Shown here: positions 53,907 through 64,000 of the stretch, piece after piece
Position numbering within the stretch: the stretch's first letter is position 1
How the letters are laid out: every line of letters starts with the position of its first letter
Source of the DNA: Crocinitomix algicola
Lineage (GTDB): Bacteria > Bacteroidota > Bacteroidia > Flavobacteriales_D > Crocinitomicaceae
Reading direction: 5' to 3'
Assembly: GCF_001661595.2 (NCBI RefSeq)
Contig: NZ_LYPF02000015.1
Coordinates: forward strand, 124,001-188,000
Length of the DNA: 64,000 bases
Notes under the pieces: generated by a model
Seen by the model: the letters and a program-made list of their open reading frames with translations, nothing else
Told to the model about the DNA's origin: nothing
Databases searched by the model: none
Position numbers and translations under genes: made by a program

Positions 53907-56900
53907 TTAATCCATTGTAATACTCAATCCAAGACCCGCTAACTCGTTCAATAATACATTGAATGATTCAGGAATTCCTGGTTCGCCAAAATTCTCGCCT
54001 TTAACAATCGATTCATAAGCTTTTGCTCTACCGATAACGTCATCCGACTTAATGGTTAGAATTTCACGAAGGATATTTGATGCACCGTAAGCTTCAAGTG
54101 CCCAAACCTCCATCTCACCAAAACGCTGACCACCGAACTGAGCTTTACCGCCAAGTGGTTGTTGCGTAATTAACGAGTATGGTCCGATTGAACGTGCGTG
54201 CATCTTATCATCAACCATGTGACCTAATTTAAGCATGTAAATCACCCCAACAGTCGCAGGCTGGTCAAATCGATCACCTGTATTACCATCGATCAAATAG
54301 GTTCTACCAAATCTTGGAACTCCTGCTTTATCAGTCTGTTCATTAATTTGGTCAATTGAAGCACCGTCAAAAATTGGAGAAGCAAATTTCACTCCCAATT
54401 CTAAACCTGCCCATCCAAGAACAGTTTCATAAATTTGACCAAGGTTCATACGTGATGGTACCCCTAGTGGATTTAATACAATATCAACTGGTGTTCCATC
54501 CTCTAAGAAAGGCATATCCTCTTGACGAACAATATTGGCAACAATTCCTTTATTTCCGTGACGACCCGCCATCTTATCCCCAACTTTTAGCTTTCGTTTT
54601 TTAGCCACATATACTTTCGCCATTTTCACGATTCCTGTTGGTAATTCATCACCTACAGAAATTTGGAATTTTTTACGCTTATATGTTCCTAAAAGATCGT
54701 TTGCTTTTATTGAGTGGTTGTGAAGAACACGTTGAATCAATTTATTGACATCAGCTTCTTTGGTCCAATCATATGGATTAACAATACTAAAATCAACAGT
54801 CATTAAGTTTTTCTCAGAGAATTTAATTCCTTTTTTAAGAATTTCCTCTTTGAAGTTATTATAAACACCAGCCGATTTATGACCTTCTAGTATTTTTAAT
54901 AATTTATCAATCAATACTCCCTTCAATTTTCCAGCTTCTACTTCATAGTCCGCATCCAATTGAGCAAGCATTGGTTTATCTTTCGCTTTCGTTTTACGAT
55001 CTTTAATTGCTCTAGAGAACAATTTTTTATCGATAACAACACCGCGTAATGATGGAGAAGCTTTTAAAGAAGCATCTTTCACATCACCTGCTTTATCACC
55101 AAAGATTGCACGAAGTAATTTTTCTTCTGGAGAAGGATCAGTTTCCCCTTTTGGTGTAATTTTTCCAATTAAGATATCTCCTTCTTTAATTTCAGCACCT
55201 ACCCGAATAATTCCGTTTTCATCCAAATCTTTTGTTGCTTCTTCCGAAACGTTTGGAATATCCGCGGTTAATTCCTCTAAACCTCGTTTTGTATCACGAA
55301 CATCTAGCGAGTATTCATCAATGTGTACAGAAGTAAAGATATCTTCTCTAACAACTTTTTCAGAAATAACAATTGCATCCTCAAAGTTATATCCTTGCCA
55401 TGGCATAAAGGCCACTTTAAGATTTTGTCCTAAAGCTAATTCTCCGGCCTGTGTAGCATAACCTTCACATAACACTTGTCCTTTAGCCACTTTATCACCT
55501 TTAGCAACAATTGGTCTAAGGTTAATCGTTGTACTTTGATTGGTCTTTTGGAATTTAGTTAATTCATAAGTTTTAACATCTCCATCAAAACTTACCAAAC
55601 GATCAGCATCCGATAAATTATATCTAATTTTAATTTCGTTTGCATCAACGTATTCAACCACACCATCACCTTCTGCATTAATAAGTACACGAGAGTCACG
55701 TGCAACGATTCCCTCAATACCTGTACCAACAATTGGTGAATTCGGTTTTAATAAAGGAACTGCTTGACGCATCATGTTTGATCCCATCAAGGCACGGTTT
55801 GCATCATCATGCTCTAAGAAAGGAATAGAAGACGCCGCAATAGAAGCAATCTGGTTTGTTCCAACATCCATCAAGCTAATTGCTTGTGGTGCCACAACAG
55901 GGAAATCCCCTTCCAATCTTGCTTTAATTTTATCATTGACAAACTTCCCGTCCTTATCAACTTCAACACTCGCTTGTGCAATGATTTTTTCTTCCTCTTC
56001 TTCAGCGCTTAAGTATGTAGGTTGACCAGACTGATCAACTTTACCATCTGTAACTTTCCAATAAGGTGTTTCAATAAATCCAAGTTTGTTCACTTTTGCG
56101 AAAACACAAAGTGAAGAAATTAGACCAATATTTGGTCCCTCTGGCGTTTCAATAGTACATAGACGACCATAGTGTGTATAGTGAACATCACGTACCTCGA
56201 AACCAGCTCTTTCTCTAGATAGACCACCTGGCCCTAAGGCAGACAACCTTCTTTTATGTGTTACCTCAGATAATGGATTAGTTTGGTCCATAAATTGAGA
56301 TAACTGATTCGTTCCGAAGAAAGAATTAATCACCGAAGACAAGGTCTTAGCATTAATCAAATCAATCGGAGTGAAGACTTCATTGTCACGAACGTTCATA
56401 CGCTCACGAATAGTACGTGCCATACGTGCAAGTCCAACACCAAACTGGTTATGTAATTGCTCTCCAACAGTACGAACCCTTCTATTAGAAAGGTGATCAA
56501 TATCGTCAATCTCAGCTTTCGCATTAATTAACTCAATCAAATAACGAACAATTAAAATAATATCCTCTTTGGTTAAAACCTTTTGTTCAATATCTGTATT
56601 AAGACCTAATTTCTTGTTGATTCTATAACGACCAACTTCACCCAAATCATAACGAGAATCAGAGAAGAATAATTTTTCAAATACACTTCTTGCTGTTTCA
56701 AAATCAGGTGGTTCAGCATTTCTTAATTGACGATAAATATGTTCAACTGCTTCTTTTTCAGAATTCGAAGTATCTTTTTGTAACGTATTATAGATAATTG
56801 CGAAATCGGCAGTATTTACGTTTTCTTTATGTAGAATCACCGATTTAACCCCTGCATCCAGGATTAAATCTAAATGTTCTTGTTCTAGGATAGTTTCACG

Positions 56901-57719
56901 ATCGAGTAATACCTCGTTACGTTCAATAGACACAACCTCTCCAGTATCTTCATCCACAAAATCTTCTACCCATGTTTTTAGAACTCTTGCAGCTAATTTA
57001 CGACCCAGTACTTTTTTAAGACCTGATTTTGTCGCTTTTACTTCATCAGCTAAATCAAAAATTTCTAAAATATCCTTGTCACTTTCGTATCCTAAAGCAC
57101 GGAATAAAGTGGTAACAGGCAATTTCTTTTTACGGTCGATATAAGCATACATTACACTATTAATGTCAGTTGCAAATTCGATCCAAGATCCTTTGAAAGG
57201 AATAATTCTAGCAGAATATAATTTGGTTCCATTCGCGTGTCTTGATTGACCGAAGAACACACCTGGAGAACGGTGTAATTGAGAAACGATTACACGTTCA
57301 GCCCCGTTAATAACGAACGAACCTTTTGGAGTCATATACGGAATTGTACCGAGATACACATCCTGCACGATAGTTTCAAAATCTTCGTGCTCTGGATCAG
57401 TACAGTACAATTTCAATTTAGCCTTAAGTGGCACACTATAAGTTAGCCCTCTATCGATACATTCTGCAATTGTATATCGAGGGGGATCAACGAAATAATC
57501 TAAGAATTCCAGTACGAATTGGTTACGAGTATCCGTGATTGGAAAGTTTTCACTGAATACCTTGAAAAGACCTTCATCACTTCTGTTTTCCGGTGTTGTC
57601 TCCAACTGGAAGAACTGTCTAAACGACTCCAATTGAATATCGAGGAAATCAGGATATTCGAAGAGTGCCGTTTCGCTTCTAAAGTTAATTCTTCCTTTAT
57701 TAATATTATTTGGTACCAA
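53907..57719 (-). CDS. rpoB: RNA polymerase subunit beta
   Basis: The 1270-residue protein has the rifampicin-binding cluster [23 protein letters not shown] with D478 (equivalent to E. coli D516) and unchanged His and Ser, suggesting rifampicin sensitivity. [11 protein letters not shown] and the C-terminal [24 protein letters not shown] are diagnostic. Length is normal. Preceded by the rplL-rpoB hairpin. Confidence 0.98.
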   Translation of the reverse strand: MVPNNINKGRINFRSETALFEYPDFLDIQLESFRQFFQLETTPENRSDEGLFKVFSENFPITDTRNQFVLEFLDYFVDPPRYTIAECIDRGLTYSVPLKAKLKLYCTDPEHEDFETIVQDVYLGTIPYMTPKGSFVINGAERVIVSQLHRSPGVFFGQSRHANGTKLYSARIIPFKGSWIEFATDINSVMYAYIDRKKKLPVTTLFRALGYESDKDILEIFDLADEVKATKSGLKKVLGRKLAARVLKTWVEDFVDEDTGEVVSIERNEVLLDRETILEQEHLDLILDAGVKSVILHKENVNTADFAIIYNTLQKDTSNSEKEAVEHIYRQLRNAEPPDFETARSVFEKLFFSDSRYDLGEVGRYRINKKLGLNTDIEQKVLTKEDIILIVRYLIELINAKAEIDDIDHLSNRRVRTVGEQLHNQFGVGLARMARTIRERMNVRDNEVFTPIDLINAKTLSSVINSFFGTNQLSQFMDQTNPLSEVTHKRRLSALGPGGLSRERAGFEVRDVHYTHYGRLCTIETPEGPNIGLISSLCVFAKVNKLGFIETPYWKVTDGKVDQSGQPTYLSAEEEEEKIIAQASVEVDKDGKFVNDKIKARLEGDFPVVAPQAISLMDVGTNQIASIAASSIPFLEHDDANRALMGSNMMRQAVPLLKPNSPIVGTGIEGIVARDSRVLINAEGDGVVEYVDANEIKIRYNLSDADRLVSFDGDVKTYELTKFQKTNQSTTINLRPIVAKGDKVAKGQVLCEGYATQAGELALGQNLKVAFMPWQGYNFEDAIVISEKVVREDIFTSVHIDEYSLDVRDTKRGLEELTADIPNVSEEATKDLDENGIIRVGAEIKEGDILIGKITPKGETDPSPEEKLLRAIFGDKAGDVKDASLKASPSLRGVVIDKKLFSRAIKDRKTKAKDKPMLAQLDADYEVEAGKLKGVLIDKLLKILEGHKSAGVYNNFKEEILKKGIKFSEKNLMTVDFSIVNPYDWTKEADVNKLIQRVLHNHSIKANDLLGTYKRKKFQISVGDELPTGIVKMAKVYVAKKRKLKVGDKMAGRHGNKGIVANIVRQEDMPFLEDGTPVDIVLNPLGVPSRMNLGQIYETVLGWAGLELGVKFASPIFDGASIDQINEQTDKAGVPRFGRTYLIDGNTGDRFDQPATVGVIYMLKLGHMVDDKMHARSIGPYSLITQQPLGGKAQFGGQRFGEMEVWALEAYGASNILREILTIKSDDVIGRAKAYESIVKGENFGEPGIPESFNVLLNELAGLGLSITMD

Positions 57720-57770
57720 GGCTAATTATTTTTGTTAAAGAAATAAATTCTATGCATGTAAACTATAAAA

Positions 57771-57810
57771 CAGGAGTAGGCACATGCCCAAAAGAGCAGT
57801 GCCTATCCTG
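57771..57810 (-). terminator. Strong hairpin with T run between rplL and rpoB (attenuator-like)
   Basis: On the minus strand CAGGA-TAGGCAC-TGCTC pairs with GGGCA-GTGCCTA-TCCTG (single-base bulges, TTTT loop) and is followed by TTTTATAG. It sits at the position where other bacteria place a partial terminator and processing site separating ribosomal-protein from polymerase expression. Confidence 0.65.
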
Positions 57811-57827
57811 TAAAAACTTAAGTATTC

Positions 57828-58202
57828 TTACTTAACTTCAACTTCAGCTCCAGCCTCTTCTAATGAAGATTTAAGACCGTTAGCTTCGTCTTCAGAAACA
57901 CCTTCTTTTAATGTAGCAGGTGCACTATCAACTAATTCTTTAGCTTCTTTTAACCCTTTTCCGGTTAATTCTTTCACTAATTTAACAACTGCTAATTTAG
58001 ATCCACCAGCAGACTTTAAGATTACGTCAAACTCAGTTTTAGCTTCAGCAGCTTCACCACCACCAGCAGGACCAGCAACAGCAACTGCAGCAGCAGCAGC
58101 AGGCTCGATACCGTACTCTTCTTTTAAGATTTCAGCTAATTCGTTAACTTCTTTTACTGTTAAATTTACTAGTTGTTCTGCGAATTCTTTTAATTCAGCC
58201 AT
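57828..58202 (-). CDS. rplL: 50S ribosomal protein L7/L12
   Basis: 124 residues: N-terminal dimerisation domain ([19 protein letters not shown]), Ala/Gly-rich hinge ([15 protein letters not shown]) and C-terminal factor-binding domain with [13 protein letters not shown] and LKEAKELVD. It binds L10 in the stalk that recruits elongation factors. Follows rplJ by 38 bp. Confidence 0.98.
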   Translation of the reverse strand: MAELKEFAEQLVNLTVKEVNELAEILKEEYGIEPAAAAAVAVAGPAGGGEAAEAKTEFDVILKSAGGSKLAVVKLVKELTGKGLKEAKELVDSAPATLKEGVSEDEANGLKSSLEEAGAEVEVK

Positions 58203-58240
58203 TTTATTTTGTTTTAATTATGGTTAATGATAAATAATAA

Positions 58241-58765
58241 TTATGCTTCTCTTTCCGAGAGCGTTTTAATTAAGCCCGCAATTGTGTTACCACCAGATTT
58301 AAGTCCAGAAATAACATTTTTCGCAGGAGATTGAAGTAATCCAACGATTTCTCCGATAAGTTCTTCTTTACTTTTGATTTCGCTTAGGAAGTCTAAGTTT
58401 TCTTCACCAGTATAGATAGCTTCTTCGATGAATGCACCTTTTAATAAAGGTTTATCATTCTTTTTTCTGAAATCTTTGATCAACTTCGCAGGAGCGTTTC
58501 CAACTTCAGCAAACATGATAGCAGTAGGACCAGCAAGAACACCGTAAAGGTCTTCATAATTCGTCTCTTCTACTTTTTCCATTGCTTTTTTAAGTAACGT
58601 GTTTTTTACTACGCGTAACTCAATGTTGTTTTTGAAACATCTTTCTCTTAATTGATTGACAGCTTCAACAGTTAAACCTGCCGTATCAGTCAAATAGAAT
58701 ACACCTGACTCAGACAAACGTGTTGCTAGATCGTCAATGTATTGTGATTTTTCTTCTCTTGTCAT
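58241..58765 (-). CDS. rplJ: 50S ribosomal protein L10
   Basis: 174 residues with the L10 signature VVKNTLLKKAM and GVLAGPTAIMF, and a C-terminal helix that carries L7/L12 dimers. It begins 14 bp after rplA, so no long leader for L10 autoregulation is present at this point. Confidence 0.97.
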   Translation of the reverse strand: MTREEKSQYIDDLATRLSESGVFYLTDTAGLTVEAVNQLRERCFKNNIELRVVKNTLLKKAMEKVEETNYEDLYGVLAGPTAIMFAEVGNAPAKLIKDFRKKNDKPLLKGAFIEEAIYTGEENLDFLSEIKSKEELIGEIVGLLQSPAKNVISGLKSGGNTIAGLIKTLSEREA

Positions 58766-58779
58766 TTTTACGGGGTTTA

Positions 58780-59475
58780 TTAGTTAGCAAAGCTTTTAGT
58801 ATCAATAGAGATACCTGGACTCATCGTTGAGCTAATATTGATACTCTTAATGTATGTTCCTTTTGCAGCCGTTGGCTTAAGCTTAACGATTGTAGATAAT
58901 AATTCAGTTAAGTTATCCTCAATTTTAGCAGAGTCAAAAGACACCTTAGCAACTGGAGAATGAACAATACCAAATTTATCAACTCTAAAATCAATTTTAC
59001 CTGCTTTTACCTCTGAAACCGCTTTAGCAACATCCATAGTTACTGTACCTGTCTTAGGGTTAGGCATTAATCCTCTTGGTCCTAAAATTCGACCTAAAGC
59101 ACCAACTTTACCCATTACAGAAGGCATTGTAACAATTACATCAACATCAGTCCAACCACCTTTAATTTTAGCGATATAGTCGTCTAATCCAACATAATCA
59201 GCTCCAGCAGCAGTAGCTTCTTCTTCTTTATCAGGAGTACAAAGTACGAGTACTTTTACATCCTTACCTGTACCGTGTGGTAATGCAACAGTTCCACGAA
59301 CCATTTGATTCGCTTTACGTGGATCAACCCCTAATCTAACTGCAACATCAACAGATGCATCAAAATTAGTTGTAGAGATTTCCTTCACCAATGCACATGC
59401 TTCCGCCACGCTATAAGCTTTTTCTCGGTCTATTTTAGCCAAGATTTCTTTTCTTTTTTTACTTATTCTTGCCAT
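58780..59475 (-). CDS. rplA: 50S ribosomal protein L1
   Basis: 231 residues; [19 protein letters not shown] is the family signature and [22 protein letters not shown] the N-terminal block. It binds 23S rRNA at the L1 stalk. Follows rplK by 8 bp. Confidence 0.98.
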   Translation of the reverse strand: MARISKKRKEILAKIDREKAYSVAEACALVKEISTTNFDASVDVAVRLGVDPRKANQMVRGTVALPHGTGKDVKVLVLCTPDKEEEATAAGADYVGLDDYIAKIKGGWTDVDVIVTMPSVMGKVGALGRILGPRGLMPNPKTGTVTMDVAKAVSEVKAGKIDFRVDKFGIVHSPVAKVSFDSAKIEDNLTELLSTIVKLKPTAAKGTYIKSINISSTMSPGISIDTKSFAN

Positions 59476-59483
59476 GACTCAGA

Positions 59484-59927
59484 TTAATTTGATGAAGGGA
59501 AAGGTCCAGAAACAGTAATACCCATACTTCTTGCAGTACCGGCAACCATTTTCATTGCAGACTCAATTTTAAAAGCGTTCATATCCTGAATTTTATCTTC
59601 AGCGATTGCTCTTACTTGATCCCATGTTACTTTTGCTACTTTTACACGATTCGGTTCTGAAGACCCAGATTTAAGCTTTGCAGCTTCCAAAAGTTGTACA
59701 GCAACAGGAGGTGTCTTTACGACAAAATCGAAAGATTTATCTCCATATACTGTAATAACAACCGGAAGAACTTTACCAGCCTTCTCTTGGGTTCTAGCGT
59801 TAAACTGCTTACAGAACTCCATGATGTTCACCCCTTTTGCACCAAGAGCTGGTCCTACTGGAGGTGAAGGATTAGCCGCTCCACCTTTAATTTGAAGCTT
59901 GATTAATCCATCAACTTGTTTTGCCAT
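59484..59927 (-). CDS. rplK: 50S ribosomal protein L11
   Basis: The start at 59927 ([21 protein letters not shown]) fits the family; an in-frame upstream ATG would add 19 unrelated residues. 147 residues with [19 protein letters not shown] and the C-terminal [10 protein letters not shown]. It sits at the GTPase-associated centre. Confidence 0.98.
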   Translation of the reverse strand: MAKQVDGLIKLQIKGGAANPSPPVGPALGAKGVNIMEFCKQFNARTQEKAGKVLPVVITVYGDKSFDFVVKTPPVAVQLLEAAKLKSGSSEPNRVKVAKVTWDQVRAIAEDKIQDMNAFKIESAMKMVAGTARSMGITVSGPFPSSN

Positions 59928-60022
59928 TATATGTTTGTTTTTTGTAGTCAAACATGCTATTATTCTCAGACGGGAAACATTCAATTACATCCGAGTAGCA
60001 CTCCTACACGTTAATATACTAC

Positions 60023-60574
60023 TTAAGCATTCTTCTCTACTTGCATATAGCTTAACTCCAATGGTGTTTTACGACCAAAGATTTTAACCATAACTTGCAA
60101 TTTCTTCTTCTCTTCGTTCACTCCTTCAATTATTCCGTTGAAGCCATTAAACGGTCCATCAATAACCTTAACAGTTTCTCCTTCAACAAAAGGAATATTC
60201 ATTTCTTCTTCTTGCTCTGCCAATTCATCAACTTTTCCTAAAATTCGATTGACTTCACTCATTCTCATCGGCATTGGATCTCCGCCTTTTACAGCACTCA
60301 TGAAACCAATGACGTTTGGAACACTTTTAATAATATGTTGTACCTCTCCTTCTAAACTTGCCTCGACAAGCACATAACCAGGAAGGTAATTTCTTTCTTT
60401 ACTTATTTTTTTACCATTTCTAATTTGGTAAACTTTTTCTGTTGGGATTAGAACTTGTCCTACTAAGTGTTCGATTTTGTGACGTTTAATTTCAAGCTCG
60501 ATATAATCTCTTACTTTTTTTTCTTTTCCGCCAATTGCACGAACAACATACCACCTTTTTTTAACCTCAGCCAT
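60023..60574 (-). CDS. nusG: Transcription termination/antitermination factor NusG
   Basis: 183 residues: NGN domain (KRWYVVRAIGGKEKKV.., PGYVLVEASL) and C-terminal KOW motif (GETVKVIDGPFNGFNGIIEGV). It binds the RNA polymerase clamp and couples with NusE or Rho. Follows secE by 14 bp. Confidence 0.97.
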   Translation of the reverse strand: MAEVKKRWYVVRAIGGKEKKVRDYIELEIKRHKIEHLVGQVLIPTEKVYQIRNGKKISKERNYLPGYVLVEASLEGEVQHIIKSVPNVIGFMSAVKGGDPMPMRMSEVNRILGKVDELAEQEEEMNIPFVEGETVKVIDGPFNGFNGIIEGVNEEKKKLQVMVKIFGRKTPLELSYMQVEKNA

Positions 60575-60588
60575 GCTACTACTTTAGA

Positions 60589-60840
60589 TTATTTATAAGC
60601 TCCTGCCCAATCATAATAAATTCCTAAAACACCACTCCATAATGGTGCATCAGCTTCTCCTCCAGACAATTTAATATTGATACCGAAGATATAATCCATA
60701 ACAAAAATCAACAGTGCAAAAATGACTGAAGCTACAAGAACAACAATTGAACTACTTTGCAATTGACTCCAAGTTGGCCAAGTTACTTTATGAATTAACT
60801 CCCCAAAAGACTCTTCTATATACTGTATAATATTTGCCAC
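60589..60840 (-). CDS. secE: Preprotein translocase subunit SecE
   Basis: 83 residues with the SecE amphipathic segment (ESFGELIHKVTWPTWSQLQSS) and one membrane span (IVVLVASVIFALLIFVMDYIF). It is the short single-span form. The C-terminal tail after the membrane span is about 25 residues longer than the shortest forms. Confidence 0.94.
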   Translation of the reverse strand: MANIIQYIEESFGELIHKVTWPTWSQLQSSSIVVLVASVIFALLIFVMDYIFGINIKLSGGEADAPLWSGVLGIYYDWAGAYK

Positions 60841-60864
60841 GTCTTAATTTTTTATTTAATTTTT

Positions 60865-60893
60865 ATCCCAAACGCATTAAATACGCTTGGGAT
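60865..60893 (-). other. Conserved-looking RNA hairpin between tRNA-Trp and secE
   Basis: As minus-strand RNA the arms AUCCCAAGCGUAU and AUGCGUUUGGGAU pair over 13 positions using two G-U pairs; on the plus strand those become A-C mismatches, so the minus-strand RNA is the likely folded form. It is not followed by a T run on that strand, so processing or secE leader control is more likely than termination. Confidence 0.5.
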
Positions 60894-60898
60894 TTTTG

Positions 60899-60969
60899 CA
60901 CGGGCGGAAGGATTCGAACCCTCATCAGCGGTGTTGGAGACCGACATTCTACCATTGAACTACGCCCGT
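60899..60969 (-). tRNA. tRNA-Trp (anticodon CCA)
   Basis: Acceptor ACGGGCG/CGCCCGT, anticodon loop CTCCAAC, T loop TTCGAAT, discriminator G. Located between tuf and secE, the usual place in Bacteroidetes. CCA is not encoded. Confidence 0.95.
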
Positions 60970-60980
60970 AAGAAGGAAAT

Positions 60981-61009
60981 TCCCATCCCGAAGTTCACTC
61001 GGGACGGGA
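60981..61009 (-). terminator. Hairpin between tuf and tRNA-Trp
   Basis: As minus-strand RNA UCCCGUCCCGA pairs with UCGGGAUGGGA over 11 positions with one G-U pair and a 7-nt loop, then AUUUCCUUCUU. Either a tuf terminator with a weak T tract or a site for releasing tRNA-Trp. Confidence 0.5.
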
Positions 61010-61036
61010 TCCTATAATATATTGTACTGTCTAGAC

Positions 61037-62224
61037 TTAGTCTAAGATTTCAGTTACCTGACCAGCACCAACAGTTCTACCACCTTCTCTAATAGCGAAT
61101 CTTAACCCTTGGTTGATTGCTACAGGAACGATTAAGTTTACTGTAATAGTTACGTTATCACCAGGCATAACCATTTCTCTACCATCTTCAAGAATGATTT
61201 CACCAGTTACGTCAGTTGTTCTTAAGTAGAACTGAGGACGATATTTGTTATGGAATGGAGTATGACGTCCACCTTCTTCTTTTTTCAAGATATAAACCTC
61301 AGCTTTGAATTGTTTATGAGGAGTGATTGAACCAGGCTTAGCGATTACCATACCACGTCTGATTTCAGACTTTTCAATACCTCTTAACAATAGACCAACG
61401 TTATCACCAGCTTCACCTCTATCCAAGATTTTTCTGAACATCTCAACCCCAGTTACAGTAGACTTTAATTTTTCGTCACCCATTCCTAAGATATCAACCT
61501 CTTCTCCAGAGTTAATAACACCAGTTTCAATTTTACCAGTCGCAACAGTTCCACGTCCAGTAATTGAGAAAACATCCTCAACAGGCATTAAGAAATCTTT
61601 ATCTACCTCTCTAATTGGTAATTCAATCCAAGAATCAACAGCATTCATTAACTCCATGATTGTTTCTTCCCATTTAGGCTCACCGTTTAATCCACCTAAA
61701 GCAGATCCAGCAATTACAGGAGTATTATCTCCATCGTACTCATAGAAAGAAAGTAACTCTCTAATTTCCATCTCAACTAACTCAAGTAACTCCTCATCGT
61801 CAACCATATCCACTTTATTCATGAATACAACCATACGAGGAACACCAACTTGTCTTCCTAATAAGATGTGCTCTCTAGTTTGAGGCATTGGACCATCAGT
61901 TGCAGCTACAACAAGGATAGCACCATCCATTTGAGCAGCACCAGTTACCATGTTTTTTACGTAATCCGCGTGACCAGGACAATCTACGTGAGCGTAGTGT
62001 CTTGATTCAGTTTGATACTCTACGTGAGAAGTATTAATAGTGATCCCTCTTTCTTTTTCTTCAGGTGCGTTATCGATAGTATCGAAATCTCTAACTTCAG
62101 CTCCACCAGCTTTTCCTAATACTACTGTAATAGCAGCTGTTAAAGTAGTTTTACCATGATCTACGTGACCAATAGTTCCAATATTCACATGCGGTTTGGA
62201 ACGATCAAATGTTTCCTTAGCCAT
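61037..62224 (-). CDS. tuf: Elongation factor Tu
   Basis: 395 residues with G1 GHVDHGKT (19-26), G3 DCPGH (81-85), G4 NKVD (136-139) and G5 SAL. Delivers aminoacyl-tRNA to the ribosome. Length is normal; only one copy is in this window. Its promoter lies about 32 bp upstream of the start. Confidence 0.98.
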   Translation of the reverse strand: MAKETFDRSKPHVNIGTIGHVDHGKTTLTAAITVVLGKAGGAEVRDFDTIDNAPEEKERGITINTSHVEYQTESRHYAHVDCPGHADYVKNMVTGAAQMDGAILVVAATDGPMPQTREHILLGRQVGVPRMVVFMNKVDMVDDEELLELVEMEIRELLSFYEYDGDNTPVIAGSALGGLNGEPKWEETIMELMNAVDSWIELPIREVDKDFLMPVEDVFSITGRGTVATGKIETGVINSGEEVDILGMGDEKLKSTVTGVEMFRKILDRGEAGDNVGLLLRGIEKSEIRRGMVIAKPGSITPHKQFKAEVYILKKEEGGRHTPFHNKYRPQFYLRTTDVTGEIILEDGREMVMPGDNVTITVNLIVPVAINQGLRFAIREGGRTVGAGQVTEILD

Positions 62225-62255
62225 AATCTACAATTGTTTACTTATTATTTAAATT

Positions 62256-62288
62256 CAAAATTATACAACAACAAAACACACTTACAAA
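62256..62288 (-). promoter_or_regulatory. Promoter of tuf
   Basis: On the minus strand TTTG (62285-62288), 21 bp, TAATTTTG (62256-62263), a full TANNTTTG match. A short hairpin (CACACTT/AAGTGTG) overlaps the -33 region. Confidence 0.5.
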
Positions 62289-62409
62289 AGTGTGTACTTC
62301 TCCCTTTAGAGCCCTCGCGTAGACCTGTTCATTAATTCGGATATTCCGTGAAATTGTCCACAGAAAATAGAGGGTTAATTTTTCATCCTCCATCCTCGAC
62401 TCATATCAG

Positions 62410-62481
<72 letters not shown>

Positions 62482-62659
62482 ACTAGTCTATCAATCATTG
62501 CCACGTTTGACAATTTTTACAAGAAACCTTGTATGATCAATAAAGTTCTCAGCAAGCTAAGAACAAGTTTTTCTTTGAAAAACACAACTGTATTTTTCTA
62601 AAAAAGACATCATTCAAAACCAATTGAAACTAGCATTTGAATATCATCTTTTTGAATTG

Positions 62660-62732
62660 AGCGGGAGACGAGACTCGAACTCGCGACCCTCAGCTTGGAA
62701 GGCTGACGCTCTACCAACTGAGCTACTCCCGC
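62660..62732 (-). tRNA. tRNA-Gly (anticodon TCC)
   Basis: Acceptor GCGGGAG/CTCCCGC, fully paired, D stem GCTC/GAGC, anticodon loop CTTCCAA, T loop TTCGAGT, discriminator T. It shares its body with tRNA-Gly(GCC) at 25017 but has G rather than A at acceptor position 4. Confidence 0.94.
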
Positions 62733-62757
62733 TTAACTTTTTTTCAAAGCAATTTTG

Positions 62758-62839
62758 TGGGGAGAGCAGGATTCGAACCTACGAAGTCGAAGACAGCTGA
62801 GTTACAGTCAGCCCCAGTTGGCCACTTTGGTATCTCCCC
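62758..62839 (-). tRNA. tRNA-Tyr (anticodon GTA)
   Basis: Class II tRNA with acceptor GGGGAGA/TCTCCCC, anticodon loop with GTA (CTGACTGTAACTCAG), long variable arm and T loop TTCGAAT, discriminator A. Confidence 0.94.
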
Positions 62840-62855
62840 AAAACAAAAAAAATTG

Positions 62856-62929
62856 AGCCTCTGGAGGGACTCGAACCCACGACCTGCTGATTACAAATCA
62901 GCTGCTCTAGCCAGCTGAGCTACAGAGGC
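62856..62929 (-). tRNA. tRNA-Thr (anticodon TGT)
   Basis: Acceptor GCCTCTG/CAGAGGC, anticodon stem GCTGA/TCAGC with loop TTTGTAA, T loop TTCGAGT, discriminator T. First of four tRNA genes leading to tuf. Confidence 0.94.
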
Positions 62930-63053
62930 AATTTTTAATGTCAATTTCTTATTTAAAGAACTTAAAATCTTCCGCGTTTTTCAAACGGGAGTGCAAATAT
63001 ATATCAAACAATTTTAATGACATCAAAAAATTTCAACTTTTTTTTATTTTTTT

Positions 63054-63614
63054 TTATTTCCCTAGCATTTTCTTCTTCAAAGTCCCGTCAGCAGGGTCTT
63101 CACCCAACCATATTCCGAATAGTGCCTTTTTAAAATCCAAGCCATCGACAGTTACCAGCACTTTGTTGTTTTTAATTAATTGACAACCAGTTCCTGGATG
63201 GTAAACAAGGTCAAAAATATCATTTGTTTTGATATCTTCTTTAAAGCCAATTTCAATCAATTTTTCGAGCCGTTCTTTATAGGGTTCAGTGTTGTTTTTA
63301 GTCGATTTATCAAATCCTTCACGAATAGCTTCTTCAAAGTTGTCATTGTCGACCATTCCTGAAATAATTTTAATCTTTACCGCCATTGGTTTGTCTGCGC
63401 TTAAAATTTCTTGAGCACTTGTTGTTTTGGATTCTAAATATAAAACTGCTACATATAAATCAATGAACATTTTTTCACGAATTCCACCACCATTCATCTT
63501 TAGGTATTGAGATCCGACTTTCATTACGTTTGGCATAACATTGCCTCCGATTTGAGTTTGTGCAAAAAGCGGCATTGAGAAAACAAATGCTGCAACGGTT
63601 AAAATAGTTTTCAT
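63054..63614 (-). CDS. Secreted chalcone-isomerase-like protein
   Basis: 186 residues with a signal peptide (cleavage near LFAQ-TQIGG). The body has the chalcone isomerase-like pattern LKMNGGGIREKMFIDLYVAVLYLESK, KIISGMVDNDNFEEAIREGFDKS and a C-terminal FKKALFGIWLGEDPADGTLKKKMLG. Bacterial members of this group are periplasmic and probably bind fatty acids rather than chalcone. Confidence 0.85.
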   Translation of the reverse strand: MKTILTVAAFVFSMPLFAQTQIGGNVMPNVMKVGSQYLKMNGGGIREKMFIDLYVAVLYLESKTTSAQEILSADKPMAVKIKIISGMVDNDNFEEAIREGFDKSTKNNTEPYKERLEKLIEIGFKEDIKTNDIFDLVYHPGTGCQLIKNNKVLVTVDGLDFKKALFGIWLGEDPADGTLKKKMLGK

Positions 63615-63632
63615 ATTGATTAGTTTGAAATA

Positions 63633-63667
63633 AAAACGTCCCGAATTGTTTCCAATCGAGACGTTTT
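63633..63667 (-). terminator. Terminator-like hairpin downstream of the hibernation factor gene
   Basis: AAAACGTC and GACGTTTT outer arms enclose a second paired segment (CGATTGG/AATTCGG region) and are followed on the minus strand by TTTATTTC. It separates the hibernation factor gene from the chalcone-isomerase-like gene. Confidence 0.7.
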
Positions 63668-63684
63668 AGTTTTTAATTATTTTA

Positions 63685-63978
63685 TTATGCTCTTTTTTCT
63701 TTATGTTTTGTAACCTGTTTACGCAACGCTTCGCATGCTAGATCGGTTGCTTCTTCAAAACTTTTACATTCTTTTTTTGCAAACAATTCTTTACCTGGAA
63801 TTGCTAGTTTTATTTCTGCTACTTTGTTTGCAGGTTCTGATGGGCTTCCTAGTCTTAAAAATACCTCACCAGCAATAATGTTATCAAAATAAAGTTCTAG
63901 CTTACCAATTTTCTTGTGAATAAAGTCAATTAACTTTCTATCTGCGTCAAAATGGACGGAATGCACTTGTAGATCCAT
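63685..63978 (-). CDS. hpf: Ribosome hibernation-promoting factor (short HPF/RaiA family)
   Basis: 97 residues: MDLQVHSVHFDADRKLIDFIHKKIGKLELYF and a C-terminal KECKSFEEATDLACEALRKQVTKHKEKR match the short HPF/YfiA family, which occupies the tRNA and mRNA channel of idle ribosomes. The C-terminal long extension of long HPF is absent. Confidence 0.93.
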   Translation of the reverse strand: MDLQVHSVHFDADRKLIDFIHKKIGKLELYFDNIIAGEVFLRLGSPSEPANKVAEIKLAIPGKELFAKKECKSFEEATDLACEALRKQVTKHKEKRA

Positions 63979-64000
63979 ACTTTTAAAGTTTTAATCGATA

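Overview
The window is a chromosomal segment of an AT-rich Bacteroidota bacterium, most likely a member of the Flavobacteriales. Evidence: many secreted proteins end in a type IX secretion (T9SS type A) sorting domain and some carry SprB-type repeats; promoter-like sites fit the Bacteroidetes pattern TTTG-N19-TANNTTTG; and the block tuf-tRNA-Trp-secE-nusG-rplK-rplA-rplJ-rplL-rpoB-rpoC is present. Genus cannot be fixed from the sequence alone.

Layout. 1-2243: an L,D-transpeptidase and a PIN-PhoH ATPase. 2520-13544: six tandem, same-strand secreted proteins, each with a signal peptide, a very glycine-rich domain resembling the ALK/LTK glycine-rich domain, Ig-like/SprB-like modules and a T9SS sorting tail. 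Several share near-identical DNA, and intrinsic terminators separate them. A decayed sorting-domain relic follows at 13643-13906. 13979-20392: housekeeping and modification genes (NAD kinase, CBS protein, PdxJ, an alpha/beta hydrolase, an unknown protein, an AstE/aspartoacylase-like enzyme with a RimK-like ATP-grasp ligase, a lipoprotein). 20453-24615: a LuxE-like acyl-protein synthetase, then polyphosphate kinase and exopolyphosphatase.

24616-36716 is the accessory part. Two identical 97-bp units derived from tRNA-Gly, with the D loop and anticodon arm replaced by new hairpins, precede a real tRNA-Gly(GCC) and tRNA-Leu(TAA). Directly after tRNA-Leu a 35-bp terminator-like sequence begins that recurs exactly at 36682-36716, so the roughly 11.5 kb between them looks like an integrated island. 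It carries a decayed large serine recombinase, a type I restriction-modification operon (half-HsdS, HsdM, HsdS, a 105-aa unknown, HsdR, a YgjP-type metalloprotease), a HigB/HigA module whose antitoxin is fused to an ImmA/IrrE-like protease, two truncated genes meeting head-on, and a small XRE regulator with inverted repeats.

36770-49420 returns to ordinary genes: a metallo-beta-lactamase-fold hydrolase, a TetR-controlled ABC exporter operon with a palindromic operator, a fatty acid hydroxylase, a nucleotide-sugar-type epimerase, a secreted PHB-depolymerase-like esterase and a secreted nuclease/phosphatase (both with sorting tails), two lipoproteins, a 54-aa membrane protein, a TonB-dependent receptor and a DUF3467 protein. 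49510-62929 is the transcription/translation block with five tRNA genes, and has strong hairpins in the rplL-rpoB and rpoB-rpoC gaps. The window ends with a chalcone-isomerase-like secreted protein and a ribosome hibernation factor.
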